Source: Vibrio sp. SS-MA-C1-2
Lineage (GTDB): Bacteria; Pseudomonadota; Gammaproteobacteria; Enterobacterales; Vibrionaceae
Direction: 5' to 3'
NCBI RefSeq assembly: GCF_021513135.1
Contig: NZ_CP090981.1
Coordinates: 248,001-312,000 of the forward strand
Length of the DNA: 64,000 nt
In this document: positions 28,723 to 38,499 of the stretch, in pieces
Layout: each line of letters begins with the position of its first letter
How positions within the stretch are numbered: position 1 is the stretch's first letter
Made by a program: the position numbers and the translations under genes
Notes under the pieces: generated by a model
What the model was told of the DNA's origin: nothing
What the model saw: the letters and a program-made list of their open reading frames with translations, nothing else
Database searches by the model: none

Positions 28723-28803
28723 TAGACCTAAAATCATTGGAGTTGCGAGTAGGCGAACGAATACAGCCAACAACCTAGCGACTTCAAATAAGAAGGGTAT
28801 ATA
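28723..28803. repeat. Palindromic intergenic repeat, copy 3 (internally deleted)
   Basis: The left end (ACCTAAAATCATTGGAGTTGC) joins directly to the right half (GGCGAACGAATACAGCC through GAAGGGTATA). About 50 bases of the centre are missing. It lies between glnE and the channel gene. Confidence 0.75.
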
Positions 28804-28852
28804 CTACTGATTATCTTTCTCAAATACTGAGTCTTAATATAACCATACCGAT

Positions 28853-29641
28853 ATGAAAAAAGTTAACATTATACAACTAGGGCTGCGGCCTCTTAACATT
28901 CTAGTTTTTATTCTCTCGATCGTTTCTATTGGTATCGTTATTTCGTTACTGTTTATTCCACGAGATAACCCCTCTTACCGCCTATTACTTTTCTTCGATA
29001 CTATTATTTGTGCCATCTTTTGGCTGCAATTAATTGTTGATTTCATTCGTAGTGACGATAAAAAGCATTTTTTGCAAACCCACTGGATTGATTTTCTCGC
29101 CAGTATCCCTGTCATAGAGGCATTCCGTTTTGCTCGCGTTTTTCAGATCTTAAGGATCTACAAGTTGATCAAAGCATCAAAAGGGATTTGGGTTCATCTT
29201 GCCAAATTCAAACGAGAGACGACTCTCGCCGGTATTTTATTGCTCTTAACGATCTTACTTACATTAGGATCTAGTTTTGTATTATTTGCTGAACACAACA
29301 CCGATGGTGCGAATATTACAACCGCAGGAGATGCATTGTGGTGGGCATTTGTCACGGTATCAACGGTGGGTTATGGTGATTATTATCCGGTAAGTGCACT
29401 AGGGCGTATTTTTTCCGTCATCATCATCATTGCCGGTGTAGGTATTTTTGGTATGGTTTCAGGCTTAATCACTAGCTACCTATCAGAAAGCAATCATGAA
29501 CGAGAAGAAGCATTGAAAAAGCTGATTAGCCAGCAGCAGCAGATGCTAAAACAGCAACAACAGATGGTAGAAAGGCAAAATCGTCTATTATCTAAATTAG
29601 AAGAGCATAATCAAAATAATCAGAGTCATAATGGACAATAA
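28853..29641 (+). CDS. Voltage-gated-type potassium channel
   Basis: 262 aa. Hydrophobic segments match a six-helix Kv-like channel: S1-S2 before residue 65, an arginine-bearing S4-like stretch (FRFARVFQILRIYKL), S5, then the pore with the selectivity filter TVSTVGYGDYYPV and S6. The C-terminus is a glutamine-rich coiled coil (QQQQMLKQQQQMVERQNRLL), probably for tetramer assembly. The physiological role is not known. It is a single gene between two unrelated transcripts. Confidence 0.85.
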   Translation: MKKVNIIQLGLRPLNILVFILSIVSIGIVISLLFIPRDNPSYRLLLFFDTIICAIFWLQLIVDFIRSDDKKHFLQTHWIDFLASIPVIEAFRFARVFQILRIYKLIKASKGIWVHLAKFKRETTLAGILLLLTILLTLGSSFVLFAEHNTDGANITTAGDALWWAFVTVSTVGYGDYYPVSALGRIFSVIIIIAGVGIFGMVSGLITSYLSESNHEREEALKKLISQQQQMLKQQQQMVERQNRLLSKLEEHNQNNQSHNGQ

Positions 29642-29702
29642 AAAGCCTGAATAATCCTATTATTATTCAGGCTTAAGTCTACAAACGTGTATTAATGAAA
29701 GG

Positions 29703-31220
29703 TTAATGCCAATAAGGTTGCTGATCGATACCAATTAAACGGCTTAAATCAAGGGCATGAAGCAGATACCCCTCTTTACGACTTAACCATTTCATCAATT
29801 GCTGATAATCATCTTTATCATCGAGTTCATTGGCGATGGTATGAAGTAATCCTAGAAAGGTGAGATCATCCATTCCTTTCATCACATCAAGCCATGGTAG
29901 ACGGAATTGCGAGCGCTCATCATCTTGATAGAGCCTAGCAAAAAATAGCCCCGTTAATAGATTACGGTCTAGTTTGCTCCATTGCTCTAAATAGACGTCA
30001 CGCTCAATCGTTTCTGTATCAGAAAAAACATTCAACAGATGTGACCATGATTTCTCTAACATCTTATCAGCGAAAGGTTTAATTGACGTTTGAAGCTGAC
30101 GACGAATTTTATTATCGATGAACGGTTGCCAATCACGAGTTAAAATCCAGCGGCTTAAATCTAAAATCAAGCCACAGTAACGCCCTGAGGTCATTAACAA
30201 AGCAATTTGCTCTTCGGTTGGTAATGCAGTACGTCGCTGTTTAAGTTTGGAAACAATTAATTTCTGACCGTTCAGTTTTTTTAATTGCTGTCCTTTTTCT
30301 GCTAACAAGAAGTTAATCTGTGATGCTTCATCCAACCAGAACAACTCGTCTTTCAACCACTGTAATTCTTGACGAATAAGCGAACTAGAACGGTTAGGAA
30401 TCAAATCAGCAAAAATGGTATATGCTTGGAGAATAAAATTAATTGAGTTCTCTATTTGATATAACGCTTGACGATCATGCTGTTCAAAATAGATCTGCTC
30501 ATGCTTAAGCCAATGTGATAATGCATGCTCAAGGGTTTTCACAAAGCTCTCTTCGATACTTAACGTGTTATCAAGAGGCACAAAGGGAATTAAACTCACT
30601 TCCTCAGGTTTCGTCGCAAAAGCTAAACGGTAACCTCTGGCAGCTTTGCTCAAATTACCTAAGCGCATACCGCCACTTTCAGAAATCTGATTAGCCAAAG
30701 AGAATAATGCATCAGTTTGTCCTGAGATCAACTCAAGCTCAATTTCAGAGATATCATCGGTCTTATCACCACTGCGAACTTCACCTAAATCAAAAGCCAT
30801 CTCAATGGTGCTTCCATCATCCATCTCAATCAACCATTGAGTACGCTGAAAGTTAGTCGTAAAGAGAGGAGAAAGCATCGTTTGCAGCTTTTCAATCTCA
30901 AAGGATTGAGGCCATGCATCTGATGAGATTAGTGAAAGATCTAACTGATGACTTGATAGATCATCATTATATTCTGGTCGTTGATGTAAGCCAGCGACCA
31001 CTCTACCCGACGTTTTCAAAGTCTGAATATAGCGTTCGTCAATCTGGCGAATACGCAATCCAATATCATGTCGTCGTAGTTGGTGATCATCTGTATCAAA
31101 GTAGGTATTTGATAGCATGCGACTGCTTTGTTTTAAAATTTTAGCATCCGCAATTTTGTCGATTAGCTTATCAGCAATATCAGGTGAAACGAAGAATTTA
31201 AGTTCTATCTCGGTTTCCAT
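29703..31220 (-). CDS. ygiF: Inorganic triphosphatase YgiF (CYTH-CHAD)
   Basis: 505 aa from the ATG at 31220 (METEIELKFF); upstream in-frame ATGs add residues without family match. The ExExK signature EIELKF opens the CYTH tunnel domain, which includes GLRIRQ, KTSGRVVAGLHQRPEYN and GNLSKAARGYRLA. The C-terminal half is the helical CHAD domain. E. coli YgiF cleaves tripolyphosphate; CHAD domains bind polyphosphate. It lies near glnE, as in E. coli. Confidence 0.9.
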   Translation of the reverse strand: METEIELKFFVSPDIADKLIDKIADAKILKQSSRMLSNTYFDTDDHQLRRHDIGLRIRQIDERYIQTLKTSGRVVAGLHQRPEYNDDLSSHQLDLSLISSDAWPQSFEIEKLQTMLSPLFTTNFQRTQWLIEMDDGSTIEMAFDLGEVRSGDKTDDISEIELELISGQTDALFSLANQISESGGMRLGNLSKAARGYRLAFATKPEEVSLIPFVPLDNTLSIEESFVKTLEHALSHWLKHEQIYFEQHDRQALYQIENSINFILQAYTIFADLIPNRSSSLIRQELQWLKDELFWLDEASQINFLLAEKGQQLKKLNGQKLIVSKLKQRRTALPTEEQIALLMTSGRYCGLILDLSRWILTRDWQPFIDNKIRRQLQTSIKPFADKMLEKSWSHLLNVFSDTETIERDVYLEQWSKLDRNLLTGLFFARLYQDDERSQFRLPWLDVMKGMDDLTFLGLLHTIANELDDKDDYQQLMKWLSRKEGYLLHALDLSRLIGIDQQPYWH

Positions 31221-31667
31221 AATGGTATCCATAACTAGTGATATCGCCAGCATATTATGTCATCGCCATATCGGCAAGTATTCGTCGATTCTTTTTGCCA
31301 CAAATTTGAACTGAGTAGCACGGACATTTAACTGGATATCATCAATCTTTGAATTAGAATAAACTTTTTTTATTTTTTTAAATCTACGATCTTTTTTGAT
31401 TCAAAAGAATAAATCCTCAATTTCCACACATTTGATACAGTTAAGGTAATAACAAAAACAGCACCTAAATATAACTATAAGCTATAATTCTTGATACTTA
31501 TTGACGGCACTGTAATAAAAAAATAACAACAAGACGATACTGATCAAAGAACCATCAAAAACGATTAGATAGTTTGCACTAAAATTGTTCCCTTGATTGA
31601 TTGAATACGTTAGTATGCGCGTCCTTACAACCATTGCTGTATTTTGTCTAGAACAACGTAGGTAGCT
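31221..31667. other. Divergent promoter region between ygiF and the phosphate-transport pair
   Basis: About 450 bp without a gene. It must contain promoters for both directions. I looked for a Pho box and found no clear pair of CTGTCAT-like direct repeats. No repeat family member lies here. Confidence 0.4.
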
Positions 31668-32347
31668 ATGCCTGTAAATACAATCATGGGACTTTTTGCT
31701 AAGTCACCAATAAAACCATTGCAAAAACATATGGCCACTGTGAATCAGTGCTGCCTATTGCTCATTCCTTTTTTCAAGCTTGTAAAAATAGCTCATGGGA
31801 AGAAGCAGCTGTAATAAGAGAACAAATTACTCAATTAGAGCATGATGCAGATGCGTTAAAACGCAAAATCAGATTAAACCTGCCAACAGGTTTATTTATG
31901 CCTATTGAACGAACCGATATATTAAGCCTTTTAAGTCAACAAGATAAGCTTGCTAATCTTGCTAAAGACATATCTGGTCGAATATTAGGTCGAGAATTAC
32001 AGATTCCTGAGCCATTATTTAATGACTTTATGACTTATGCAAAACGCTGCACTGATGCTTCAGAGCAAGCTTTACTCGCAATTAATGAGTTTGACGAGTT
32101 ACTAGAAATGGGCTTCTCTGGACGCGCTGTAGAATTAGTTGAAAAGATTGTTCATCAAGTCGATGTGATTGAGGACGATACCGATGAGTTACTTCGTCAT
32201 CTCTGTCAAAATTTAATGATGATTGAAGATCAGCTCAATGCGGTTGATGTGATTTTTTTATACAAAGTATTGGAGAGCATGGGTGCTATTGCAGACCAAG
32301 CCCTTCGAGTTGGTTCTCGATTAGAGTTGATGTTAGCTCGATCTTAA
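31668..32347 (+). CDS. DUF47 (TIGR00153) Pit-accessory phosphate protein, apparent frameshift
   Basis: The ATG at 31668 starts MPVNTIMGLFAKSPIKPLQK, the family N-terminus. The frame breaks at a six-T run (31769-31774) and continues in another frame as FFQACKNSSWEEAAVIREQI through ADQALRVGSRLELMLARS. One extra T restores 226 aa, the family length. Conserved blocks include LPTGLFMPIERTDILSLLSQQDKLANLAKDI. DUF47 proteins are encoded next to Pit transporters and modulate them (family knowledge). PitA follows after 33 bp. Confidence 0.85.
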
Positions 32348-32380
32348 TCTAAAAATTGTCTTATAAAACAGGGTATTATA

Positions 32381-33649
32381 ATGGATATCATATCGAATTA
32401 CGGCACTATTCTAATTATAGTTGCAGGTATTTTTGGTTTCCTTATGGCAATCGGTATTGGCGCAAATGATGTTGCTAATGCGATGGGTACATCAGTTGGT
32501 TCTAAAGCTTTAACTGTAAAACAAGCAATCATTATCGCCATGATCTTTGAGTTTGCAGGTGCGTATCTTGCCGGTGGTGAAGTAACCGATACAATTCGTA
32601 AAGGGGTAATTGAAACCTCTTATTTCACTGCAACGCCTGAAATACTTATTTACGGTATGATGTCGGCACTTCTTGCTGCGGGTACTTGGTTACTGCTTGC
32701 TTCTTATATGGGATGGCCAGTATCAACGACTCACTCTATTATTGGTGCAATTATTGGCTTTGCTTGTGTCTCTGTTGGTCCTCAAGCTGTTGATTGGCAC
32801 TCTGTACAAGGTATTGTTGGTAGCTGGTTAATCACTCCTGCAATTTCAGGGCTCTTTGCTTACCTGATATTTATTAGTGCTCAACGACTAATATTTGATA
32901 CTGAAAATCCACTCAAAAATGCCAAGCGTTATGCACCTATCTATATGTTTATTACCATGATGGTGATTGCATTGGTGACAATCAAAAAAGGATTAACGCA
33001 CGTTGGTATCAATCTTGACGGTACAGAAACCTTCTTTGTTTCCTTAGCCTTATCTTTAATGATCATGATTTTTGGCTATATTTATATCAACAAGAAATAT
33101 GCAGATGACTCTGCTGTTGATAACAATGGTTTTGCCGGTGTTGAACGTGTCTTTAGCTTATTAATGGTTGTGACGGCTTGTGCAATGGCGTTTGCCCATG
33201 GCTCAAATGACGTAGCCAATGCGATTGGCCCACTTTCTGCTGTTGTTTCTACCATTGAAAATATGGGGGATATCGCTGCAAAAAGTTCAATTGCTTGGTG
33301 GATTTTACCTCTCGGCGGTATCGGTATTGTTGTTGGTCTTGCGACAATGGGTCATAAAGTAATGGCAACTGTCGGTACAGGTATTACTGAATTAACGCCA
33401 AGTCGTGGGTTTGCTGCTCAGCTAGCGACAGCCTCTACAGTTGTTCTAGCATCAGGTACTGGCTTACCTATCTCAACAACACAAACGCTTGTTGGCGCAG
33501 TATTAGGTGTTGGCTTTGCCCGTGGTATTGCCGCATTGAATCTAGGTGTTATTCGAAATATCGTAGCATCTTGGATTATTACGCTACCTGCGGGTGCATT
33601 GTTAGCCATCATATTCTTCTATGGTATGCGCGCTACTTTTGGTGTTTAA
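32381..33649 (+). CDS. pitA: Low-affinity inorganic phosphate transporter (Pit family)
   Basis: 422 aa, about ten to twelve hydrophobic helices. The two inverted PD001131-type signatures are present: GIGANDVANAMGTSVGSKAL near the N-terminus and FAHGSNDVANAIGPLSAV in the second half. It imports metal-phosphate complexes with protons (or sodium in marine relatives). Co-transcribed with the DUF47 gene; ended by a strong hairpin. Confidence 0.94.
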   Translation: MDIISNYGTILIIVAGIFGFLMAIGIGANDVANAMGTSVGSKALTVKQAIIIAMIFEFAGAYLAGGEVTDTIRKGVIETSYFTATPEILIYGMMSALLAAGTWLLLASYMGWPVSTTHSIIGAIIGFACVSVGPQAVDWHSVQGIVGSWLITPAISGLFAYLIFISAQRLIFDTENPLKNAKRYAPIYMFITMMVIALVTIKKGLTHVGINLDGTETFFVSLALSLMIMIFGYIYINKKYADDSAVDNNGFAGVERVFSLLMVVTACAMAFAHGSNDVANAIGPLSAVVSTIENMGDIAAKSSIAWWILPLGGIGIVVGLATMGHKVMATVGTGITELTPSRGFAAQLATASTVVLASGTGLPISTTQTLVGAVLGVGFARGIAALNLGVIRNIVASWIITLPAGALLAIIFFYGMRATFGV

Positions 33650-33675
33650 TCCGTAAAAAGTTGTCAAATTACTGT

Positions 33676-33710
33676 CAAAGAGGGAGGCTTAGCCTCCCTC
33701 TTTGTTGCTT
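33676..33710 (+). terminator. Terminator after pitA
   Basis: A perfect 14-bp stem, CAAAGAGGGAGGCT (33676-33689) against AGCCTCCCTCTTTG (33691-33704), partly T-rich after the stem. Confidence 0.8.
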
Positions 33711-33774
33711 AACAGAGAAAAACTCCTTAGGATAGTCTCTATTTCCATCAACCGTTTTATCAAAGGATAAAGTT

Positions 33775-34383
33775 GTGAAGTATCTACTTACTATTTTGCT
33801 ATTAACGATAAGTGTTGTTTTGCCAGCACAGGCACAAACAAGATATATCTCAGATAGCCTATTCACTTATATGCATTCAGGTCCAAGTAATAAATACCGT
33901 ATCATCGGCAGTATTAACTCTGGTGAGAAGGTCAACATGCTAGAAGCGGATAAGGCAACAGGTTATAGCAAAGTATCAGATAACAAAGGCCGTACAGGCT
34001 GGGTAAAGTCTGACTTTATCGCTGTCACCCCAAGTTTAAAAATTCGCTTACCTAAGCTTGAAAAAGAGCTAACACAGGTTAAAAGTGCATTAAATAATGC
34101 ACAAGCAACTGCAACTTCAGATCAGCAAGGTTTGAAAGATATGGTTGCATCAAAAACACAGCAAATTAATGATTTAGAAAAAACTAACCGTTCTATCAAT
34201 GAACAACTAAATAGTGCTCAAGTTGAGATGCGTCAATTACGAGCCCGCCTTGACACTCAAAAAGATGATCTGCTGATGCGTTGGTTTACTTACGGCGGTA
34301 TTGTTGCGGGTATTGGTCTGCTTCTTGGATTACTACTACCACACATTATCCCTCGTAAAAAGAAACAGAATGGCGGCTGGTAA
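33775..34383 (+). CDS. SH3-domain membrane protein, YgiM/TIGR04211 family
   Basis: 202 aa. The signal peptide (MKYLLTILLLTISVVLPAQA) starts with a GTG codon at 33775. A bacterial SH3 domain follows (YISDSLFTYMHSGPSNKYRI to GRTGWVKSDFI), then a coiled coil (about 95-160), a C-terminal helix (WFTYGGIVAGIGLLLGLLLP) and a basic end. It probably sits in the inner membrane with the SH3 domain in the periplasm. E. coli YgiM has the same layout and lies next to cca and ygiF. Its precise function is unknown. Confidence 0.88.
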   Translation: MKYLLTILLLTISVVLPAQAQTRYISDSLFTYMHSGPSNKYRIIGSINSGEKVNMLEADKATGYSKVSDNKGRTGWVKSDFIAVTPSLKIRLPKLEKELTQVKSALNNAQATATSDQQGLKDMVASKTQQINDLEKTNRSINEQLNSAQVEMRQLRARLDTQKDDLLMRWFTYGGIVAGIGLLLGLLLPHIIPRKKKQNGGW

Positions 34384-34422
34384 GCGAATAAGTTAACGAG
34401 TTAAGCTCCTCCTTACGAGTTA

Positions 34423-34480
34423 AAAAGCGCCTCAATATACGTGACTTTAAATAGTTAACAGTATATTGGGGCGTTTTGTT
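34423..34480. terminator. Terminator between the SH3 gene and exeB
   Basis: GCGCCTCAATATAC (34427-34440) pairs with GTATATTGGGGCG (34461-34473), with A and T runs outside. It serves convergent genes. Confidence 0.75.
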
Positions 34481-34528
34481 CAAAGAGACTGATATTTAAA
34501 GTACCCAAGAAGTAAAATAGCATCTGCC

Positions 34529-35368
34529 TTAATAACTCTGCCACTCTGATAATGCTTCCATAGAAATTAACTCGCCTTGAAAGCGAATAATCACTTGCCG
34601 TGGTTCAATCCTCTCTAAGATGACTCCTGATGCAATTACATCCCCTTGCTGTCGTTCAACCCCATTCACTTTGACCCAACGATTGTCAACGTCAGAAGCG
34701 TAAAGATGAGTTTGTAGATTAAGGCTAGGAAGCTGTGCTTTAGTATCCTCACTTAATTGAGATATCGGCTTCACTACCAGATCCTCCTCAACATCCGTAT
34801 CACTATTACTCATTGCCTTTCTTACTTGTGCAGCCAACTCTGGAGAAAGCTCTGAATAATCCAAGTTGTTTAAATTAAACTGATCTGACTTTTCGATTGA
34901 TTGCTGATCTTGATAAATATACGGTTCATCAGCCGAAGAGCTAACTTGACCTCTTCTTTTTGTCTCTGAATTTTGCTCTGTAACTGGATGTTTAACTTCA
35001 GGATGGTAATCACCACCATGAATGGGTAAGGGTTCGGTCTGTAAGCTAGGAAAAGACTTCACAGCCAAAACAATCGGCAATACCACATTTTCTCCCGCTA
35101 AATGACGACCTGTTCTCTCAGCTGTTTGTATCGCAGTTAAATCGACCGCCTCTGGATTTTTTAAACGTGATGATGGCGACAAAGGTGAAGATAAAGGATG
35201 AGAAAACGATAAGAGTAGAAAAACGCCCCCTAGCATTAAAACAAGTAATAAAATAAATAACAGGAGATATTTACCCCACGGTTGACGATATTTTACTGTT
35301 TGTTGTTGCCAAGCCGTAGCTTGAGTAATAGGACGTTCACTCATATTCAATTTATTAATCAGACTCAT
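34529..35368 (-). CDS. exeB: Type II secretion assembly protein ExeB/GspB
   Basis: 279 aa. A cytoplasmic N-terminus and one membrane helix (YLLLFILLLVLMLGGVFLLLSF) are followed by a proline/serine-rich periplasmic linker. The C-terminal GspB domain reads SLNLQTHLYASDVDNRWVKV then NGVERQQGDVI, with VILERIEPRQVIIRFQGE. With ExeA it helps move the secretin through peptidoglycan. It starts 5 bp after exeA. The rest of the gsp operon is not in this window, as expected for Vibrionaceae. Confidence 0.9.
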   Translation of the reverse strand: MSLINKLNMSERPITQATAWQQQTVKYRQPWGKYLLLFILLLVLMLGGVFLLLSFSHPLSSPLSPSSRLKNPEAVDLTAIQTAERTGRHLAGENVVLPIVLAVKSFPSLQTEPLPIHGGDYHPEVKHPVTEQNSETKRRGQVSSSADEPYIYQDQQSIEKSDQFNLNNLDYSELSPELAAQVRKAMSNSDTDVEEDLVVKPISQLSEDTKAQLPSLNLQTHLYASDVDNRWVKVNGVERQQGDVIASGVILERIEPRQVIIRFQGELISMEALSEWQSY

Positions 35369-35373
35369 CCTAC

Positions 35374-37089
35374 TTACTCCTCAACCATTATCATGGGGTT
35401 TAATGTTGGTCCTGGCAATTCAAGTGCAGAATCCAACATCATTAGGGTCAATGGCCCAGCAATTCCATCATCAGGAAGATGTGAAAGTCGCTGGAAAGCT
35501 TTTACTCTTTCTAGTACCGGTTGATTAAAGCGCGACTTTGCGGTTACATCTAAACCAAAGAGATCGATAAGATGTTGATCAAGCCACTGTACCCCTTCGC
35601 CTTGTTGACCATAACGGAGAGAATTTAACGGTGCAAATGGCGATCGCCAAAATACTTGAGCCTCACCAGTCCAATGTTGTTGGAACCAGTTTAAGTCAAT
35701 TTGAAATCGTTGGTCAGCCAACAACAACTCTACACTTTGATTCGATAGTTGGTAAACAACCGCATAAAATGGTTGTTGATCATTATCATTAATCGTCGCA
35801 ATGATTGGTCGATTTAATCTTGCTAGCTGTTCAAATGTTAATTCGGTTTGATAACAACTTAAGCCAATTTTTTGGGTGTTATTACACGTCGCCTCTGAAA
35901 GTGTCGGTTCAAATCCCCACAATCTAAACAGATCTCTCATTCCATCACGGACAAACCGATTTTGATTAATTGCAGCATTAAACACCGGCTCTCGATCTTT
36001 TTCGGGTGGTTGATGATTGGCTGTAAGCTCAGCTTTAGATTCAGACGTCTGTAGTTTCGAAGAGGGTAACATCGCTATTTTTTCGGTTGATAAATGCTCA
36101 GTTTGATCTATCGTTACCCCTTTATTGTCATTAAATAAGTCCAAAGTTCGCTCCGATTGAGAGAAGAGTAACCCACTTCCCCCTGCGACCACTCCCGACA
36201 ATAGTAAAGCAGCAAAGATACCCGATAAGCTTAATGGTCGATATTGTACTTTATCCATCACCTCTGACGTCACACTCGCTTGTTGCCACTGCAAAACATC
36301 ACGACAGGCATTATCAGCAAAATCACGATTAATCTCTTTTACACCTTGTTGATAAGCAAGCATCAGCGCTTTATCACAACAAAGATTAATCAAACGAGGC
36401 ACACCCGCCGTGTATTTTGCAATGAGCTTAATGGCACTCTGATTGAATAGATCCGTCCCCCCACCAACTCGACTTAATCGATACTGGATATACTGACGGA
36501 CTTCACTTTCAGTCAATGGAATCAAGTGATAGCGAACGGTGATCCTCTGGGCTAATTGACGTAAATTGGGCTGTTGTAATAACTGTTGTAGCTCTGGCTG
36601 ACCAATAAGAACCACATTGAGTAACTTATGGCTTGCTGTCTCAAAGTTAGTTAAGAGTCTAAGCTGCTCTAAAGCTTCAGCCGTTAAATGCTGAGCTTCA
36701 TCTACCAGCAAAATATTCTTGATCCCTTTTTGATGGTTATTCAATAAGTGCTGATACAACGCATCATTATACGTTTTAATGCCACTATTTTTTTCAACCT
36801 CAAGACCATACTCATCACAAATTGTTTGTAATATTTCAATCACAGAAAGTGCTGGATTTAAAATGAGCGCCGCTTCGGTCTTCTGATCAAATTGCGCGAT
36901 AAGAGCACGAGAGACGGATGTTTTTCCAGTCCCCACTTCTCCGGTTAATAAGGCAAAACCACCACTATGCGCCAATCCATGAGTGAGATGATTTAACGCC
37001 TCTTGATGTCGCTCACTTAAATAGAATAATTTAGCGCTTGGCACGATTGAAAAAGGGGCTTCATCGAAATTAAAATAGTGGTTATACAT
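35374..37089 (-). CDS. exeA: Type II secretion ATPase ExeA/GspA
   Basis: 571 aa. It begins MYNHYFNFDEAPFSIVPS, the ExeA family opening. An AAA ATPase has Walker A GEVGTGKTS (50-58) and Walker B NILLVDEAQHL. One membrane helix lies near 285-305. The C-terminal periplasmic half has a C39-peptidase-like segment and a peptidoglycan-binding domain (LDQHLIDLFG to FQRLSHLPDDGIAGPLTL). It uses ATP and wall binding to place the GspD secretin with ExeB. Confidence 0.92.
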   Translation of the reverse strand: MYNHYFNFDEAPFSIVPSAKLFYLSERHQEALNHLTHGLAHSGGFALLTGEVGTGKTSVSRALIAQFDQKTEAALILNPALSVIEILQTICDEYGLEVEKNSGIKTYNDALYQHLLNNHQKGIKNILLVDEAQHLTAEALEQLRLLTNFETASHKLLNVVLIGQPELQQLLQQPNLRQLAQRITVRYHLIPLTESEVRQYIQYRLSRVGGGTDLFNQSAIKLIAKYTAGVPRLINLCCDKALMLAYQQGVKEINRDFADNACRDVLQWQQASVTSEVMDKVQYRPLSLSGIFAALLLSGVVAGGSGLLFSQSERTLDLFNDNKGVTIDQTEHLSTEKIAMLPSSKLQTSESKAELTANHQPPEKDREPVFNAAINQNRFVRDGMRDLFRLWGFEPTLSEATCNNTQKIGLSCYQTELTFEQLARLNRPIIATINDNDQQPFYAVVYQLSNQSVELLLADQRFQIDLNWFQQHWTGEAQVFWRSPFAPLNSLRYGQQGEGVQWLDQHLIDLFGLDVTAKSRFNQPVLERVKAFQRLSHLPDDGIAGPLTLMMLDSALELPGPTLNPMIMVEE

Positions 37090-37178
37090 ATAATTTGGTT
37101 AACTATCCTAGAGAAATACCAGAACATTAGTGTACCCTGTAGAGATAAGTTAACCTACTTTATTTAGAGTGATTTCCC

Positions 37179-38285
37179 TTGCAAATATACCTTGTTGGCG
37201 GCGCCGTCCGCGATAAATTACTTCATTTACCCATCAAGGATCGTGATTGGTTGGTTGTTGGAAGTACCCCAGAAGAGATGCTGGCATTAGGCTATCAACA
37301 AGTGGGTCAGGATTTTCCAGTCTTTCTTCATCCTAAAACTAAAGAAGAGCATGCACTAGCACGAACAGAACGAAAATCAGGCTCAGGCTATACAGGGTTT
37401 ATCTGTCACTTCACACCTGACGTGACATTAGAAGAAGATCTATTGCGTCGAGACCTCACTATTAATGCCATCGCAGAAGATAAAAAAGGCAATATCCATG
37501 ACCCGCTTAATGGCCAAATTGATCTAGAAAAGCGAATTTTGCGTCATGTCTCTCCGGCATTTATTGAAGATCCTTTACGTGTATTACGAGTTGCTCGATT
37601 TGCTGCTCGGTTTGCCGATCTTGGCTTTACCGTGGCTGATGAAACATTAACACTAATGAGTGAGATGTCTCAAAATGGAGAACTTTCCGCCCTAACCCCT
37701 GAGCGAGTTTGGCAAGAGTGGCAAAAATCACTGACCTATTCTCGTCCCGATATTTTCCTTAGGTTATTAGAGCAAACTCAAGGGCTATCGGTGGTATTAC
37801 CTGAATTGAAATTAATGCCAGCACAGCTAGAAACGACACAACTTGCGGCAAAACAGAAGATGTCATCTCCTATCGTACTAGCGACTCAACTCTATCAGTG
37901 TTCAGAGTCTGAGATCAAAGCGCTTTGCTCACGAGTTAAAATTCCCAATGAATATCGAGATCTCGCGCTTCTTGTGGCTGCCCATTATCAACAGATTAAT
38001 CAATTGCCAAATATTTCTGCGGAGCTTATTGTCGAATTATTAAATCAAATTGATGGATGGCGAAAACCAGAAAGGGTGAAAGAGATTACCAAAAGTTGTC
38101 AATTAATCGCAACGATTAACTCATCGAAGCAATCAAACACTGAGTCATTATTAATCAAATTACTTGATGAGGCAAACCAAGTTGCCGTTCAGCCGATTAT
38201 CGCGGCAGGATACCGTGGACCAGAGATAAAAGTGCAATTACAACAGCAGAGAATAGCCGTCATCGCTAAAAAACTGAATCAATAG
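37179..38285 (+). CDS. cca: CCA tRNA nucleotidyltransferase lacking the HD domain
   Basis: 368 aa from a TTG start (MQIYLVGGAVRD, the family start). It shows GGAVRDKLL, the metal aspartates in KDRDW, RRDLTINAIA and RVARFAARFADLGF. It repairs and completes tRNA 3' CCA ends. E. coli Cca (412 aa) has an HD phosphohydrolase domain with HPEIDCGIHT and HDLGKG motifs. Those motifs are absent here and the alignment passes directly from VLPEL to a helical tail, so the phosphodiesterase part appears to have been lost. Confidence 0.92.
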   Translation: MQIYLVGGAVRDKLLHLPIKDRDWLVVGSTPEEMLALGYQQVGQDFPVFLHPKTKEEHALARTERKSGSGYTGFICHFTPDVTLEEDLLRRDLTINAIAEDKKGNIHDPLNGQIDLEKRILRHVSPAFIEDPLRVLRVARFAARFADLGFTVADETLTLMSEMSQNGELSALTPERVWQEWQKSLTYSRPDIFLRLLEQTQGLSVVLPELKLMPAQLETTQLAAKQKMSSPIVLATQLYQCSESEIKALCSRVKIPNEYRDLALLVAAHYQQINQLPNISAELIVELLNQIDGWRKPERVKEITKSCQLIATINSSKQSNTESLLIKLLDEANQVAVQPIIAAGYRGPEIKVQLQQQRIAVIAKKLNQ

Positions 38286-38292
38286 TCCGCAC

Positions 38293-38420
38293 TATATCCA
38301 AAGTAATTGGCGTTGCTAGTCGGCGGCAAGTGAATAAGGCTCCATGAGTATAGGTGTACTGTATGATTGGGACGAATGAGCGTAGCCAACAACCTAGCGA
38401 CTTCAAGTATAAAGAGTATA
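38293..38420. repeat. ~128-bp palindromic intergenic repeat, copy 4
   Basis: TATATCCAAAGTAATTGGCG at the left and CTTCAAGTATAAAGAGTATA at the right, with inner arms GTTGCTAG / CCTAGCGAC. It is complete and lies immediately downstream of cca. Confidence 0.8.
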
Positions 38421-38422
38421 AT

Positions 38423-38462
38423 AAAAAAGGCCGAAAACTCATTCAGTCTCCGACCTTTTTTG
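38423..38462. terminator. Bidirectional terminator between cca and uppP
   Basis: AAAAAAGGCCGAAAACT pairs imperfectly with AGTCTCCGACCTTTTTT around ATTC. Both flanks fit Rho-independent termination. Confidence 0.75.
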
Positions 38463-38499
38463 ATTTTTTACCTAACTAGAATCGACTAGGCAGAGCAGA

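Noticed and set aside
31748-32347. DUF47 gene starting at a GTG at 31748
   Set aside because: The family N-terminus is encoded upstream in another frame, so the GTG is a product of the frameshift and not the true start.
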